From Pseudomonas putida (GTDB taxonomy: Bacteria > Pseudomonadota > Gammaproteobacteria > Pseudomonadales > Pseudomonadaceae): 64,000 nt of DNA. The translations under genes were made by a program, and so were the position numbers. The notes below the pieces were generated by a model that worked only from the letters and a program-made list of their open reading frames with translations, did no database searches and was not told the origin of the DNA. Positions 24,036-34,999 of this stretch are shown piece after piece. Each line of letters opens with the position of its first letter. Positions within the stretch are counted from its first letter, which is position 1. Location of the stretch: assembly GCF_028682175.1 (NCBI RefSeq), contig NZ_JANHKS010000003.1:124001-188000 (forward strand). Reading direction: 5' to 3'.

Positions 24036-25670
24036 ATGTCAGGTAACGGTAAGTTCAAAAAACAACTTTCACTGATAGACCTCACGTTTATCGGACTGGG
24101 CGCCATTTTTGGCTCGGGTTGGTTGTTTGCAGCCAGTCATGTCTCTGCGATTGCAGGGCCTGCAGGTATTTTTTCCTGGGTGCTGGGCGGTTTTGCCGTG
24201 CTGTTGCTGGGTATCGTTTATTGCGAACTGGGCGCGGCATTGCCCCGTGCAGGTGGCGTGATTCGCTACCCGGTCTACTCCCACGGCCCGTTGCTGGGCT
24301 ACCTGATGGGGTTCATCACCCTGATCGCCTTTACAAGCCTGGTGGCGATTGAAGTGGTGGCCTCGCGTCAATACGCGGCGGCCTGGTTTCCCGAACTGAC
24401 CAAGGCAGGTTCAAGCGACCCGACCGCCATCGGCTGGCTGGTGCAGTTCGGCCTGCTGTGCCTGTTTTTCTGGCTGAACTATCGCAGCGTGAAAACCTTC
24501 GCCAAGGCCAACAACCTCATCAGCGTGTTCAAGTTCATCGTGCCGCTGCTGGTGATCGGTGTGCTGTTCGCGTTCTTCAAGCCGCAGAATCTGACCAGCC
24601 AGGGCTTTGCGCCGTTCGGCATGTCGGGCATTGAGATGGCGGTCTCGGCGGGCGGGATCATCTTTGCCTACCTGGGGCTGACGCCGATCATTTCGGTGGC
24701 CAGCGAGGTGAAGAACCCGCAGCGCACCATTCCTTTTGCGCTGATCCTGTCGGTGCTGCTGTCCACCGCGATCTATGTGCTGTTGCAACTGGCCTTCGTC
24801 GGCAGCGTGCCAACCGAGATGCTCGCCAACGGCTGGGCCGCGGTCAGCAAGGAACTGGCGCTGCCTTATCGCGATATCGCCCTGGCCTTGGGTGTGGGTT
24901 GGCTGGCGTACCTGGTGGTGGCCGATGCGATGATCTCCCCGAGCGGTTGCGGCAACATCTACATGAACGCTACCCCGCGTGTCATCTATGGCTGGGCGCA
25001 GACCGGTACCTTCTTCAAGATTTTCACCCGCATCGACGAAGAGTCCGGCATCCCGCGCCCGGCGCTGTGGCTGACCTTCGGGCTGTCGGTGTTCTGGACC
25101 CTGCCATTCCCGTCGTGGGAAGCGCTGATCAACGTGGTGTCCGCTGCGCTGATTCTCAGCTACGCCGTGGCGCCGGTGTCGGTCGCTGCATTGCGTCGCA
25201 ACGCTCCCGACATGCCGCGGCCGTTCCGGGTCAAGTGCATGGGCGTCATGGGGCCGCTGTCGTTCATCATCGCCGCGCTGATCGTCTACTGGTCGGGCTG
25301 GAGCACGGTCTCCTGGCTGCTGGGCCTGCAAATCGTGATGTTCGTGATCTACCTGCTGTGCGGCCGGTTCGTCCCGACCCAGCACCTGAGCCTGGGCCAG
25401 CAAGTCCGCTCATCGTTGTGGCTGATCGGCTTCTACGCAGTGACCATCGTGCTTTCCAAGCTGGGCAGTTTTGGCGGCATCGGTGCCATCAGCCATCCGT
25501 TCGACACCCTGGTGGTGGCGGCCTGTGCGCTGGGCATCTATTACTGGGGAGCGGCGACCGGCGTGCCGGCGCACTTGGTCAACCTGGACGATGACGACGA
25601 AAGCGAAGCGGTTGCCGAACCCCGTGCCGGGCTGCGGCCTGTGGGCGGGCGCGCGCAGCATGCGTCCTGA
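24036..25670 (+). CDS. APC-family amino acid permease, probable hydroxyproline transporter
   Basis: 544 aa with about 12-14 membrane helices. Seen: the APC hallmark LSLIDLTFIGLGAIFGSGWLFAAS (about 9-32), GPAGIFSWVLGGFAVLLLGIVYCELGAALPRAGG (about 39-72), and SGIEMAVSAGGIIFAYLGLTPIISVASEVKNPQRTIPFAL in the middle. The C-terminus is a soluble tail (DDDDESEAVAEP) beyond the last helix. First gene of the hydroxyproline operon, so it most likely imports hydroxyproline across the inner membrane. Confidence 0.87.
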   Translation: MSGNGKFKKQLSLIDLTFIGLGAIFGSGWLFAASHVSAIAGPAGIFSWVLGGFAVLLLGIVYCELGAALPRAGGVIRYPVYSHGPLLGYLMGFITLIAFTSLVAIEVVASRQYAAAWFPELTKAGSSDPTAIGWLVQFGLLCLFFWLNYRSVKTFAKANNLISVFKFIVPLLVIGVLFAFFKPQNLTSQGFAPFGMSGIEMAVSAGGIIFAYLGLTPIISVASEVKNPQRTIPFALILSVLLSTAIYVLLQLAFVGSVPTEMLANGWAAVSKELALPYRDIALALGVGWLAYLVVADAMISPSGCGNIYMNATPRVIYGWAQTGTFFKIFTRIDEESGIPRPALWLTFGLSVFWTLPFPSWEALINVVSAALILSYAVAPVSVAALRRNAPDMPRPFRVKCMGVMGPLSFIIAALIVYWSGWSTVSWLLGLQIVMFVIYLLCGRFVPTQHLSLGQQVRSSLWLIGFYAVTIVLSKLGSFGGIGAISHPFDTLVVAACALGIYYWGAATGVPAHLVNLDDDDESEAVAEPRAGLRPVGGRAQHAS

Positions 25671-25695
25671 AACCCGGACTAGTGGAGAGCAGAGC

Positions 25696-26709
25696 ATGAG
25701 CGATACCGTCCATCTGAGTCTCGCACAGGTCCACGACCTGGCGATGCGCGCACTGATCCATAACGGCATGGGCGAAGACCACGCCCGGGCGATTGCCCAG
25801 GTCATCACCCAGGGCCAGCGTGACGAATGCCATTCCCATGGCTTGTACCGGGTGCTGGTGTGCGTGGGCTCGCTGCGTTCGGGCAAGGTATCGCCGGTGG
25901 CACAACCCACTGTGAGCCATCCGGCACCGTCGATCATCAACATCGATGCGCACCGCGCCTATTCGCTGCTCGCCTTGGAGACCGGCGTGCCGCTGCTGGT
26001 CGAGCAGGCCCGTGCCTTGGGTGTGGCCGCGCTGGTGATTCGCAACTGTTTTCACTTCTCGGCGCTGTGGCCGGAAGTCGAAGCCATCGCCGCCCACGGG
26101 CTGGTAGGCATGGCGATGACCCCGAGCCACGCCTGGGTTGCGCCCCACGGCGGCAGCAAGGGTGTGTTCGGCACTAACCCTCTGGCCTTTGCCTGGCCGC
26201 GTCCGGGGCAGGAGCCGTTCGTGTTCGACTTCGCCACCAGTGCGATTGCCCGTGGCGACATCGAGCTGCATGCCCGGCAAGGCAAGCCGATCCCGCTGGG
26301 CTGGGGACTGGATGCCGAGGGCACGCCCACCACCGATGCCCAGGCGGCACTCGGGGGCGCGATGCAGACGTTTGGCGGTCACAAGGGTTCGGCGCTGGCG
26401 GCAATGATCGAATTGATGGCCGGGGCGCTGATCGGCGACATGACCAGCGCTCAGTCCCTGACCTTCGACGGCGGTGCGGGCGCCACGCCCTGCCACGGCG
26501 AATTGTTGCTGGCCTTCGACCCCAAACGCTTCCTCGGCGACGACCTGGAGCAGGGCCTGCAAAGCGCCGAGCAATTGTTCGGCGCGATTACCCAACAGGG
26601 CGCGCGCCTGCCTTCGCAGCGACGTTTTGCGGCGCGCCAGCGCTCGGAGCGCGACGGGGTTTTCGTCGACAGCCAGTTGATACACGACATCGAACAATTG
26701 TTGGTCTGA
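25696..26709 (+). CDS. Ldh-family NAD(P)H-dependent reductase (pyrroline-2-carboxylate reductase-like)
   Basis: 337 aa, malate/L-lactate dehydrogenase (YlbC/Ldh2) fold. Start ATG 25696 has GGAGAGCAGAG upstream. Seen: [19 protein letters not shown] (about 45-63, substrate-site His), [19 protein letters not shown] (about 114-132), [30 protein letters not shown] (about 142-171), [27 protein letters not shown] (about 176-202), and [20 protein letters not shown] (about 227-246). Family members reduce delta1-pyrroline-2-carboxylate to L-proline. That step belongs to trans-3-hydroxyproline or D-proline use rather than the core 4-hydroxyproline route, so its presence here broadens the pathway. Confidence 0.82.
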   Translation: MSDTVHLSLAQVHDLAMRALIHNGMGEDHARAIAQVITQGQRDECHSHGLYRVLVCVGSLRSGKVSPVAQPTVSHPAPSIINIDAHRAYSLLALETGVPLLVEQARALGVAALVIRNCFHFSALWPEVEAIAAHGLVGMAMTPSHAWVAPHGGSKGVFGTNPLAFAWPRPGQEPFVFDFATSAIARGDIELHARQGKPIPLGWGLDAEGTPTTDAQAALGGAMQTFGGHKGSALAAMIELMAGALIGDMTSAQSLTFDGGAGATPCHGELLLAFDPKRFLGDDLEQGLQSAEQLFGAITQQGARLPSQRRFAARQRSERDGVFVDSQLIHDIEQLLV

Positions 26710-26758
26710 CCGACCGCCACACATTCCATTAAGGCTCAGCCTCAGAAAGGAAGGGTTC

Positions 26759-27685
26759 ATGAAAAAAGTACAGGTGATCGATTCCCATACCGGCGGTGAA
26801 CCGACGCGGCTGGTGATGAAGGGCTTCCCGCAACTGTCCGGGAGCACCATGGCCGAAAAGCGTGACTCGCTGCGCAGCGAACATGATCAGTGGCGCCGCG
26901 CGTGCCTGCTCGAACCGCGGGGCAATGACGTACTGGTCGGCGCGCTGTACTGCGAGCCGGTCTCGCCGGACGCCACCTGCGGGGTGATCTTCTTCAACAA
27001 CACCGGCTACCTGGGCATGTGCGGGCACGGCACCATCGGCCTGGTCAATTCCCTGGCCTATCTGGGGCTTATCGGTCCGGGCGTGCACAAGATCGACACT
27101 CCGGTGGGCCAGGTCAGCGCCACGCTGCACGATGACGGCGCCGTGACCATCGGCAACGTGCCGTCCTGGCGCTATCGCCAGCAGGTGGCAGTGGAAGTGC
27201 CGGGCCACGGTCGCGTGCTGGGCGACATCGCCTACGGCGGCAACTGGTTCTTCCTGGTCTCGGACCACGGCAAGACCCTGGACATGAGCAACGTCGAGCA
27301 CCTGACCGAATACACCTGGACCATGCTCAAGGCCCTGGAAGAGCAGGGCATCACCGGCGAAGGCGGTGCGCTGATCGACCACATCGAACTGTTCGCCGAC
27401 GACGCCCAGGCCGACAGCCGCAACTTCGTGATGTGTCCCGGCAAGGCCTATGACCGCTCGCCATGCGGCACCGGTACCAGCGCCAAACTCGCGTGCCTGG
27501 CCGCCGACGGCAAGCTAGAAGCCGGCAAGACCTGGGTACAGGCCAGCATCACCGGCAGCCAGTTTCAGGGCCGCTTCGAATGGGAAGGCGAGCGCATCCG
27601 GCCTTTCATTCGCGGCCAGGCCTTCATGACCGCCGACAGCACGCTGCTGATCGACGAGCAGGACGCTTTCGCGTGGGGCATCTGA
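26759..27685 (+). CDS. 4-hydroxyproline 2-epimerase (proline racemase family)
   Basis: 308 aa. Seen: both catalytic cysteines of the proline racemase fold, Cys88 in MCGHGTIGL (87-95) and Cys236 in [10 protein letters not shown] (234-243). Presence of the second cysteine argues for an epimerase, not for trans-3-hydroxyproline dehydratase, where it is threonine. It interconverts trans-4-hydroxy-L-proline and cis-4-hydroxy-D-proline, the first step inside the cell. AAAGGAAGG precedes ATG 26759. In P. aeruginosa this gene is called lhpA; in other species hypRE/hypE. Confidence 0.92.
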   Translation: MKKVQVIDSHTGGEPTRLVMKGFPQLSGSTMAEKRDSLRSEHDQWRRACLLEPRGNDVLVGALYCEPVSPDATCGVIFFNNTGYLGMCGHGTIGLVNSLAYLGLIGPGVHKIDTPVGQVSATLHDDGAVTIGNVPSWRYRQQVAVEVPGHGRVLGDIAYGGNWFFLVSDHGKTLDMSNVEHLTEYTWTMLKALEEQGITGEGGALIDHIELFADDAQADSRNFVMCPGKAYDRSPCGTGTSAKLACLAADGKLEAGKTWVQASITGSQFQGRFEWEGERIRPFIRGQAFMTADSTLLIDEQDAFAWGI

Positions 27686-27767
27686 GCCCTGCGCCCGATG
27701 CCGCCTGGGCGGCGCAACACACCCTATCGATCTGAACGCACTATTTAAACGAACAAGGAGCAACCCC

Positions 27768-28715
27768 ATGAGCGACAACATCTTCACCGGCTGCATGCCC
27801 GCCCTGATGACCCCGTGCACCGCCGACCGCAAGCCGGACTTCGATGCGCTGGTCAAGAAAGGCCGCGAACTGATCGATATCGGTATGAGCGCCGTGGTGT
27901 ATTGCGGTTCCATGGGTGACTGGCCGCTGCTGACCGAAGCCGAGCGCCAGGAAGGCGTGGCGCGCCTGGTGGCCGCTGGCATTCCAACCGTGGTCGGCAC
28001 CGGTGCCGTGAACACCCGTGAGGCGGTGTCCCATGCAGCCCATGCCGCCAAGGTCGGCGCCGCCGGCCTGATGGTCATTCCGCGCGTGCTGTCCCGTGGT
28101 GCTTCGCTGACCGCGCAGAAGTCGCACTTCTCGGACATCCTCAAGGCAGCGCCGAACCTTCCAGCGGTGATCTACAACAGCCCTTACTACGGTTTCGCCA
28201 CCCGCGCCGACCTGTTCTTCGAACTGCGCCGCGAGCACAAGAACCTGATCGGCTTCAAAGAGTTCGGCGGTGCTGCCGACATGCGTTACGCGGCGGAAAA
28301 CATCACCTCCCAGGATGACGAAGTGATCCTGATGGTCGGCGTCGACACCCAAGTGGTGCATGGTTTCGTCAACTGCGGCGCCACCGGTGCGATCACCGGT
28401 ATCGGCAACGCGCTGCCACGCGAAGTGCTGACCCTGGTTGCCCTGAGCAAGAAAGCCGCGGCGGGTGACGCCAAGGCCCGCCGTCAGGCTCGTGAGCTGG
28501 AAGCCGCCCTGGGTGTGCTGTCGTCCTTCGACGAAGGCTGCGATCTGGTGCTGTTCTACAAGCACCTGATGGTGCTCAACGGCGACAAGGAATACACCTT
28601 GCACTTCAACGAATCGGACAAGCTCAGCGAAGCCCAGCGCGGTTACGCCGAAGCGCAGTACACCTTGTTCCGCAACTGGTACGCCAACTGGTCGGCCGAG
28701 CAGAACCTGGCCTGA
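27768..28715 (+). CDS. 1-pyrroline-4-hydroxy-2-carboxylate deaminase (DapA-like aldolase family)
   Basis: 315 aa. Seen: the DHDPS/NAL TIM-barrel pattern, [15 protein letters not shown] (46-60; the family's GxxGE segment modified), YNSPYYG (about 136-142) with Tyr136, and the Schiff-base lysine in [12 protein letters not shown] (Lys164). In the hydroxyproline pathway this enzyme converts the pyrroline product of the D-hydroxyproline dehydrogenase to 2-oxoglutarate semialdehyde with loss of ammonia. Neighbours before and after are the other steps of the same route, which makes this assignment firm. Good AAGGAGCA site 9 bases upstream. Confidence 0.9.
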   Translation: MSDNIFTGCMPALMTPCTADRKPDFDALVKKGRELIDIGMSAVVYCGSMGDWPLLTEAERQEGVARLVAAGIPTVVGTGAVNTREAVSHAAHAAKVGAAGLMVIPRVLSRGASLTAQKSHFSDILKAAPNLPAVIYNSPYYGFATRADLFFELRREHKNLIGFKEFGGAADMRYAAENITSQDDEVILMVGVDTQVVHGFVNCGATGAITGIGNALPREVLTLVALSKKAAAGDAKARRQARELEAALGVLSSFDEGCDLVLFYKHLMVLNGDKEYTLHFNESDKLSEAQRGYAEAQYTLFRNWYANWSAEQNLA

Positions 28716-28821
28716 TAGCCGCTGTGCAGGCGGCGCCCCGGCGGGCGTCGCCTTTTGTTCTGGTTCCCGTGGTGCGTCCATCGAGCGCCACTGCATCTTC
28801 TCTTTTTTTCAAGGACATCCC

Positions 28822-30396
28822 ATGACCCTCACAGGCAACATGGTGGTCGGCCAGCACGCCGTTTCCGGCACCGGCGAAGCGATCCGCGCCATCGATCCAG
28901 CCACCGGCCAGGACCTCGAACCCGCTTATCCGGGCGGCACTGCCGAACACGTGGCGCAAGCCTGTGCACTGGCATGGGCAGCGTTTGATACTTTCCGCGA
29001 GACGTCCCTTGCATCCCGCGCCGAGTTTCTGGAAACCATCGCCAGCGAGATCGAGGCCCTGGGCGACGAACTGGTGGATCGCGCGACGCTGGAAACCGGC
29101 CTGCCACGCGCCCGTATCCAGGGTGAACGCGGCCGCACCTGCCACCAGTTGCGTACTTTCGCCCGGACTGTGCGGGCCGGTGAGTGGCTGGACGTGCGGG
29201 TCGACACTGCCATGCCGGAGCGTCAGCCGCTGCCACGCGCCGATTTGCGTCAGCGTCAGGTGCCGCTGGGGCCGGTGGCCGTGTTCGGTGCCAGCAACTT
29301 CCCGTTGGCGTTTTCCGTGGCCGGTGGCGACACCGCGTCTGCGCTGGCTGCCGGTTGCCCGGTGGTGGTCAAGGCCCACAGCGCTCATCCCGGCACCAGC
29401 GAGCTGGTAGGGCGGGCGGTGGCGAAGGCGGTCAAACACTGCAACCTGCCCGAGGGCGTGTTCTCCCTGTTATACGGCTCGGGGCGCGAAGTGGGTACCG
29501 CGCTGGTCACCGATCCACGCATCAAGGCGGTGGGCTTCACTGGCTCGCGCAGTGGTGGCATCGCCTTGTGCCAGGCGGCGCAGAATCGTCCCGAGCCCAT
29601 TCCGGTGTACGCGGAAATGAGTTCGATCAATCCGGTGTTCCTGTTTCCGGCGGCCTTGCAGGCACGCGCCGAGGCGCTGGCGCAAGGCTTCGTGGCTTCC
29701 TTGAACCAGGGGGCAGGGCAGTTCTGCACCAATCCGGGTCTGGTGATTGCGCGCCAGGGGCCGGACCTTGAGCGGTTCATCGCCGCAGCGGCGGGCCAGG
29801 TGCAGAACAGCCCGCCGCAGACCATGCTCACCCCTGGCATCTTCAGTGCCTACGAGGCCGGTGTCGCGGCGTTGGCTGAACAGGTCAGCCAGCCGGCCAC
29901 CGCCGGGCTTGCGGCGCAGGGTCCGAACCAGTGCCAGACCCATCTGTTCGTCACCCACGCTCGGGACTTTCTCGCCAACCACGCCTTGCAGGCGGAGATT
30001 TTCGGTGCAGCTTCGTTGGTGGTGCAGTGCGAGAGCGACGAGCAGGTGCGTGAAGTGGCCGAGCATCTGGAAGGCCAGTTGACCGCCACGCTGCACCTGG
30101 ATGATGAGGATGTGCAGGCGGCCCGCGCCTTGTTGCCGACCCTGGAGCGCAAGGCCGGGCGCCTGCTGGCCAACGGCTGGCCGACCGGTGTCGAAGTGTG
30201 CGATGCCATGGTTCATGGCGGGCCGTTCCCGGCCACCTCCGATGCGCGCTCGACGTCTGTCGGTACGGCGGCGATCCTGCGGTTCCTGCGTCCGGTGTGC
30301 TACCAGGATTTCCCCGACAGCCTGCTGCCCGATGCCTTGCAGTTCGCCAACCCGCTGCAGTTGCGGCGTTTGCTCGACGGCCAGAGAGAGGGCTGA
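28822..30396 (+). CDS. 2,5-dioxovalerate (alpha-ketoglutarate semialdehyde) dehydrogenase
   Basis: 524 aa, aldehyde dehydrogenase superfamily. Seen: [19 protein letters not shown] (about 152-170), GFTGSRSGG (238-246; cofactor loop), the general base in [11 protein letters not shown] (Glu265) and the nucleophile in GQFCTNPGL (Cys302). It oxidises 2,5-dioxopentanoate to 2-oxoglutarate, which enters the TCA cycle; this is the last step of hydroxyproline degradation. AAGGAC upstream of ATG 28822. The oxidase gene follows after 6 bases. Confidence 0.9.
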   Translation: MTLTGNMVVGQHAVSGTGEAIRAIDPATGQDLEPAYPGGTAEHVAQACALAWAAFDTFRETSLASRAEFLETIASEIEALGDELVDRATLETGLPRARIQGERGRTCHQLRTFARTVRAGEWLDVRVDTAMPERQPLPRADLRQRQVPLGPVAVFGASNFPLAFSVAGGDTASALAAGCPVVVKAHSAHPGTSELVGRAVAKAVKHCNLPEGVFSLLYGSGREVGTALVTDPRIKAVGFTGSRSGGIALCQAAQNRPEPIPVYAEMSSINPVFLFPAALQARAEALAQGFVASLNQGAGQFCTNPGLVIARQGPDLERFIAAAAGQVQNSPPQTMLTPGIFSAYEAGVAALAEQVSQPATAGLAAQGPNQCQTHLFVTHARDFLANHALQAEIFGAASLVVQCESDEQVREVAEHLEGQLTATLHLDDEDVQAARALLPTLERKAGRLLANGWPTGVEVCDAMVHGGPFPATSDARSTSVGTAAILRFLRPVCYQDFPDSLLPDALQFANPLQLRRLLDGQREG

Positions 30397-30402
30397 GAAG
30401 TC

Positions 30403-31689
30403 ATGCCGATGCCCAATACCCGCGACACCGCTCAGCCCGATCACATCGCCGATATCGCCGTGGTGGGAGCGGGCATCGTCGGCGTCGCCTGTGCGCTGCT
30501 GCTGGCCCGCCAGGGCAAGCACGTGATGGTTCTGGACCATCAGGAACCCGGTCGCGGTGCGTCCTACGGCAACGCCGGACACCTGGCGACCGAGCAGGTC
30601 TTTCCCATCGCAGACGCCTCGGTTCTCAAGCGTCTGCCGGCGATGCTGCTGGACCCCATGGGGCCGTTGCGCCTGGACTGGAAATACATGCCGCGCGCCG
30701 TGCCCTGGTTCACCCGGCTGTTGCTCAACCTTCGGCCCGAGCCGTTCCGCCGTACCGTGGCGGGCATCCGCGCGTTGAACGAAGGCAGCCTGGCGGCCTG
30801 GCACAGGTTGCTGGGAGCCATTGGCCGGGAGCAATTGATGAAGGAGGACGGCTCGCTGCTGGTGTTCGAACGCAACGAATCCCGTCAGGCTCTGGATCAG
30901 CTTCAGGCACGCATGGCAGAGCAGGGCGTGCCGGTGGAATTCTGGAGTGGCAGCGCCATTCAGCAGGCCGCGCCGCAACTGAGCGAGAGCATTCAGGGCG
31001 GGCTGTTCTTTCCCGCCACCGGACATTTCATCGACCCTTATCTGTTGGTCACCGAGCTGGTGCAAGCGGCCAGGGAAAGCGGCGTGCAGTTTCTCAAACG
31101 CAAGGTTTCAGGGGGGCGGGTACAGGCCAGCGGCGTGTCGCTGGACACCGATCAGGGCAAGGTCAATGCCCGTCAGGTGTTGATCGCCTGTGGCGCTCAT
31201 TCGGCCGAGTTGACCCAGGTGCTGACGGGCAAGAAAGTGCCGCTGGACACCGAGCGTGGTTACCACCTGATGCTGCCCCACGAGCACAATCGCCTGCCGT
31301 TCGCCGTCACCTCCCTTGAACGAAAGTTCATCATGACGCCCATGGCCGAAGGCTTGCGACTGGCCGGTACCGTGGAATTCGCAGGGCTTGAAAGCCCACC
31401 GAACATGCAACGGGCCTGGCAGTTGCAGCGCCTGAGCCAGGGGCTGTTCAAGCAGGATCTGGACGCCAGCGATGCCACGCCGTGGATGGGCTTTCGCCCC
31501 TCGTTGCCCGATTCGCTGCCGGTGATCGACAGCGCCTGCGACGGCAAGGTGCTGCTCGCGTTCGGCCACCAACACCTGGGCCTGACCCAGGCAGCGATCA
31601 CCGCCGAGATGGTGCTCGAGTGGGTGCCCGGTTGCAGCGTGCAGCCGGGGTTGCCGGCACCGGAGGCGTATCGGCTGGGGCGCTTCTGA
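30403..31689 (+). CDS. FAD-dependent D-hydroxyproline oxidase/dehydrogenase (DAO family)
   Basis: 428 aa. Seen: dinucleotide-binding IAVVGAGIVGVACALLLARQG (18-38), GRGASYGNAGHLATEQVFP (about 49-67; the DadA-like GASxANAG motif) and the C-terminal GLTQAAITAEMV flavin-site segment. It oxidises cis-4-hydroxy-D-proline, made by the epimerase, to 1-pyrroline-4-hydroxy-2-carboxylate. As a single-chain enzyme it matches the HypO-type rather than the three-subunit dehydrogenase. Last gene of the operon; a REP doublet follows. Confidence 0.87.
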   Translation: MPMPNTRDTAQPDHIADIAVVGAGIVGVACALLLARQGKHVMVLDHQEPGRGASYGNAGHLATEQVFPIADASVLKRLPAMLLDPMGPLRLDWKYMPRAVPWFTRLLLNLRPEPFRRTVAGIRALNEGSLAAWHRLLGAIGREQLMKEDGSLLVFERNESRQALDQLQARMAEQGVPVEFWSGSAIQQAAPQLSESIQGGLFFPATGHFIDPYLLVTELVQAARESGVQFLKRKVSGGRVQASGVSLDTDQGKVNARQVLIACGAHSAELTQVLTGKKVPLDTERGYHLMLPHEHNRLPFAVTSLERKFIMTPMAEGLRLAGTVEFAGLESPPNMQRAWQLQRLSQGLFKQDLDASDATPWMGFRPSLPDSLPVIDSACDGKVLLAFGHQHLGLTQAAITAEMVLEWVPGCSVQPGLPAPEAYRLGRF

Positions 31690-31743
31690 CATCGCTCGAT
31701 GTGCTGCTACGGGGTGCGTGGTGTTTGCGCCAGGCTTGCCCCC

Positions 31744-31830
31744 GTAGGAGCGCGCTTGCCCGCGACGGCGGCTTGTCAATCGGCGCAGCGGTCAATAAAT
31801 GACTGCAATCGCGGGCAAGCGCGCTCCTAC
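31744..31830. repeat. REP doublet (GTAGGAGCGCGC family)
   Basis: GTAGGAGCGCGCTTGCCCGCGA at the left is mirrored by GCGGGCAAGCGCGCTCCTAC at the right end, with about 45 bases between. Same family as 9181-9334 and 42843-42929. It lies between the hydroxyproline operon and the phn leader. Confidence 0.88.
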
Positions 31831-31921
31831 AAGATTGAGGTCAACCGTCACCGTAGCAGCACCGGATCCAACCAGCCGTTTTGATCTTGCCGTTGCTTTG
31901 ATCAAATCGCGCCTGTTTCAC

Positions 31922-32109
31922 CTGTCACAAAAAAATATTCATTTCTTCTCATGTCCCTCTGGCGCCCACGCGCAGGCAAGGCCGCTTGCACTTGTCTATA
32001 CCGCACGTCCTCTAGATCAACGCCTGTGGCAAAGATGTCGACAACATCGGCGAAATGGCGACTATCAAAACGCCATCTCAATATGACAGTCCAGTCATTT
32101 CCTGTTCAT
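31922..32109 (+). promoter_or_regulatory. phn operon leader with candidate Pho-box half-sites
   Basis: In the 390-base leader before phnC, CTGTCAC at 31922-31928 matches the Pho-box half-site and is followed by an A/T run. CAGTCAT (32092-32098) is followed at 11-base phase by TGTTCAT (32103-32109), a degenerate tandem pair, and an exact CTGTCAT lies on the opposite strand at 32083-32089. PhoB control of C-P lyase genes is well known; none of these matches is perfect, so the actual site needs footprinting. No gene is visible between 31830 and 32221. Confidence 0.4.
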
Positions 32110-32220
32110 CGAAACGCCACGGAGCACCACTAATGTCAGTCGCACCCAACGGCCCGGGACGGTCGTGCGGTTGAACATTCACCTGGCAGGAAGCCAGCAC
32201 CCCAAGACAAGAGAAGCCCC

Positions 32221-33048
32221 ATGAACGCAGCTATCCATGTCGACCGCTTGAACAAGACATTCGCTCGCAAGACCGCTCTGGTTGACCTTGCATTGTCTAT
32301 ACAACCCGGGGAAATGGTGGCGCTGATCGGCGCTTCCGGGTCGGGCAAATCCACCCTGTTGCGACACCTGGCCGGGCTGGCCTGTTGCGATCGCAGCAAC
32401 GGCGGCAGCGTGCGCGTACTGGGCCGCGAAGTGCAGGCTTCAGGCCGACTCAACGGCAAGGTACGCCGCCTGCGTGCCGATATCGGCTACATCTTCCAGC
32501 AGTTCAATCTGGTCAACCGCCTGAGCGTGCTGGACAACGTCCTGCTCGGTTGCCTGGGCCGCATGCCGCGCTGGCGTGGCAGCCTGGGCCTGTTCAATGC
32601 CGAGGAGAAGGACCGCGCCCTGTCCAACCTGGCGCGAGTGGGGCTGGCGGACTTCGCCCATCAACGCGCCTCCACGCTCTCCGGCGGCCAGCAGCAACGC
32701 GTAGCCATCGCCCGTGCGCTGACCCAGCAGGCTGAGGTGATTCTGGCCGATGAACCCATTGCCTCGCTGGACCCCGAGTCTGCGCGCAAGGTCATGGAAA
32801 TCCTCGCCGACATCAACCGCCAGGACGGCAAGACCGTGGTCGTGACCCTGCATCAAGTGGATTACGCCGTGCGTTATTGCCCCCGCGCCGTGGCCCTCAA
32901 GGGCGGGCGCATTCATTTCGACGGCAACGGCGCCGACCTCAGCGGCCAGTTCCTCAACGATCTCTACGGCGCCGATGCCGACACCACCCTGATGTTCGCC
33001 GATCAGGGCCGCAGCAAGGGCCGCCCGCCAAAGCTGGCACTGGCCTGA
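32221..33048 (+). CDS. phnC: Phosphonate ABC transporter ATP-binding protein
   Basis: 275 aa. Seen: Walker [10 protein letters not shown] (37-45), Q-loop [15 protein letters not shown] (about 91-105; typical of PhnC), signature [15 protein letters not shown], Walker [14 protein letters not shown] and the switch TLHQVDYA. Energises uptake of phosphonates. First gene of a thirteen-gene run phnCDEFGHIJKLMNP on one strand ending at 42837, so the import and the degradation are transcribed together. Confidence 0.95.
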   Translation: MNAAIHVDRLNKTFARKTALVDLALSIQPGEMVALIGASGSGKSTLLRHLAGLACCDRSNGGSVRVLGREVQASGRLNGKVRRLRADIGYIFQQFNLVNRLSVLDNVLLGCLGRMPRWRGSLGLFNAEEKDRALSNLARVGLADFAHQRASTLSGGQQQRVAIARALTQQAEVILADEPIASLDPESARKVMEILADINRQDGKTVVVTLHQVDYAVRYCPRAVALKGGRIHFDGNGADLSGQFLNDLYGADADTTLMFADQGRSKGRPPKLALA

Positions 33049-33102
33049 CGGCTTCAGGTTTTCCCAGACATTACACCCCAACCCCCGTTCCAGGAGCTCT
33101 CC

Positions 33103-34107
33103 ATGTTGAACCGTTTCGGTCGCGTGTTCGCGTCTGCCGCTGTGCTCGCCGGTTGCCTGATGGGCACCGCGCAGGCCGCTGACAGCGCCATCAACTTCGG
33201 CATCATGTCCACCGAGTCCTCGCAAAACCTGAAAAGCGTGTGGCAGCCGTTCCTCGACGACATGTCGAAAAAGACCGGCCTCAAAGTCAACGCCACCTTC
33301 GCTTCCGACTATGCCGGGCTGATCCAGGGCATGCGCTTCAACAAGGTCGACGTGGCCTGGCTGGGCAACAAGGCGGCCATGGAAGCGGTGGACCGCTCGG
33401 GCGGCGAAATCTTCGCCCAGACCGCCGCCGCCAACGGTGCGCCGGGTTACTGGAGCCTGATCATTGCGCGCAAGGACAGCCCGATCAACAACATCGACGA
33501 CATGTTCAAGCACGCCAAGGAACTGACCTTCGGTAACGGTGACCCGAACTCCACCTCGGGCTATCTGGTACCGGGCTATTACGTATTCGCCAAGAACAAT
33601 GTCGATGCCGCTACCGCCTTCAAGCGCACGCTCAACTCCAGCCACGAAGTCAACGCCCTGAGCGTCGCCAAGGGCCAACTGGACGTCGCCACCTTCAACA
33701 CCGAGAGCATGGATCGCCTGGAAGTCACCCAGCCGGAAAGCGCTGCCAAGCTCAAGGTGATCTGGAAGTCCCCGATCATCCCGGCTGACCCGATGGTCTG
33801 GCGCAAGGGCATGGACGATGCGACCAAGAACAAGATCCGCGACTTCTTCGCCAACTACGGTGACACCGACGAAGAAAAGGCCGTGCTCAAGAACATGCAG
33901 ATGGGCAAGTTCCTCAAGTCTTCGGACGACCAGTTGCTGACCATCCGCCAGCTTGAGCTGTTCAAGCAGAAGTCCGAAACCACCGCCAGCAGCACCCTGA
34001 GCGCTGACGAGAAGGCGGCCAAGCTCAAGGAAATCGACGCAGGCCTGAACAAGCTGCAGGACCGTATCTCCGAGCTGGACAAACAGAAGACCGCCAACGC
34101 GGGCTGA
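33103..34107 (+). CDS. phnD: Phosphonate ABC transporter substrate-binding protein
   Basis: 334 aa. Signal peptide 1-25 ends AQA-ADS. Seen: [30 protein letters not shown], the PhnD opening, then [32 protein letters not shown] and [20 protein letters not shown], which line the phosphonate pocket in the family. The C-terminal 60 residues form charged helices ([24 protein letters not shown]), a coiled-coil-like tail found in PhnD dimers. Periplasmic. Confidence 0.95.
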   Translation: MLNRFGRVFASAAVLAGCLMGTAQAADSAINFGIMSTESSQNLKSVWQPFLDDMSKKTGLKVNATFASDYAGLIQGMRFNKVDVAWLGNKAAMEAVDRSGGEIFAQTAAANGAPGYWSLIIARKDSPINNIDDMFKHAKELTFGNGDPNSTSGYLVPGYYVFAKNNVDAATAFKRTLNSSHEVNALSVAKGQLDVATFNTESMDRLEVTQPESAAKLKVIWKSPIIPADPMVWRKGMDDATKNKIRDFFANYGDTDEEKAVLKNMQMGKFLKSSDDQLLTIRQLELFKQKSETTASSTLSADEKAAKLKEIDAGLNKLQDRISELDKQKTANAG

Positions 34108-34171
34108 CCGGTCGGCGCGGCGGCCAGCCCGTCGCGCCTGCCTCAAACGCAATCGATACCGGAACCCTGTC

Positions 34172-34960
34172 ATGAGCACTCACGCTGTATACGCTGACGC
34201 CGTTGGCAAGCGCACCTGGCCGCAGTACCTGGGCTGGGGGATTTTCCTCGCGGTGATGGCCTGGGCCTGGCGCGGCGCGGAGATGAACCCGCTGGCGCTG
34301 TACCGCGACTCCGGCAACATGGCGACTTTCGCCGCCGACTTCTTTCCGCCTGATTTCCACGAATGGCGCGCCTACCTCCAGGAGATGATCGTCACCGTGC
34401 ACATCGCCCTGTGGGGCACGCTGCTGGCGATCATCTGTTCGGTGCCGCTGGGCGTTCTGTGCGCTGAAAACATCACCCCCTGGTGGGTCCACCAGCCGCT
34501 GCGCCGGGTCATGGATGCCTTCCGCTCCATCAACGAAATGGTCTTCGCCATGCTGTTCGTGGTGGCCGTGGGCCTGGGTCCGTTCGCCGGTGTCCTGGCG
34601 TTGTGGATCAGCACCACCGGCGTGCTCGCCAAGCTGTTCGCCGAAGCCGTCGAGGCCATCGATCCGGGCCCCGTGGAAGGTGTGCGTGCCACCGGCGCCA
34701 GTGCGTTGCAGGAAGTGATCTTCGGGGTCATTCCGCAAGTCATGCCGCTGTGGATTTCCTACGCCCTGTACCGCTTCGAATCCAACGTGCGCTCGGCAAC
34801 GGTGGTGGGGATGGTCGGCGCGGGCGGCATCGGCGTGATCCTCTGGGAAAACATCCGCGCCTTTCAGTTCACCCAGACCTGCTCGGTGCTGCTGGTGATC
34901 ATCGTGGTGGTGAGCATCATCGACATCTTCTCCCAGCGCCTGCGCAAGCAGTTCATCTAA
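34172..34960 (+). CDS. phnE: Phosphonate ABC transporter permease
   Basis: 262 aa. Seen: membrane helices about 18-36, 75-98, 120-145, 205-225 and 230-255, the PhnE motif [33 protein letters not shown] (about 111-143) and an EAA-like loop [29 protein letters not shown]. Inner-membrane channel for phosphonate uptake. One permease gene is present, as in most phn operons. Confidence 0.94.
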   Translation: MSTHAVYADAVGKRTWPQYLGWGIFLAVMAWAWRGAEMNPLALYRDSGNMATFAADFFPPDFHEWRAYLQEMIVTVHIALWGTLLAIICSVPLGVLCAENITPWWVHQPLRRVMDAFRSINEMVFAMLFVVAVGLGPFAGVLALWISTTGVLAKLFAEAVEAIDPGPVEGVRATGASALQEVIFGVIPQVMPLWISYALYRFESNVRSATVVGMVGAGGIGVILWENIRAFQFTQTCSVLLVIIVVVSIIDIFSQRLRKQFI

Positions 34961-34999
34961 CGATTTCGACAGGAGAGGGTGCGAGCCCTTTTTTTAGCC

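Noticed and set aside
32440..34179. 579-codon minus-strand frame opposite phnC and phnD
   Set aside because: Shadow of two certain genes; no ribosome site or domain.
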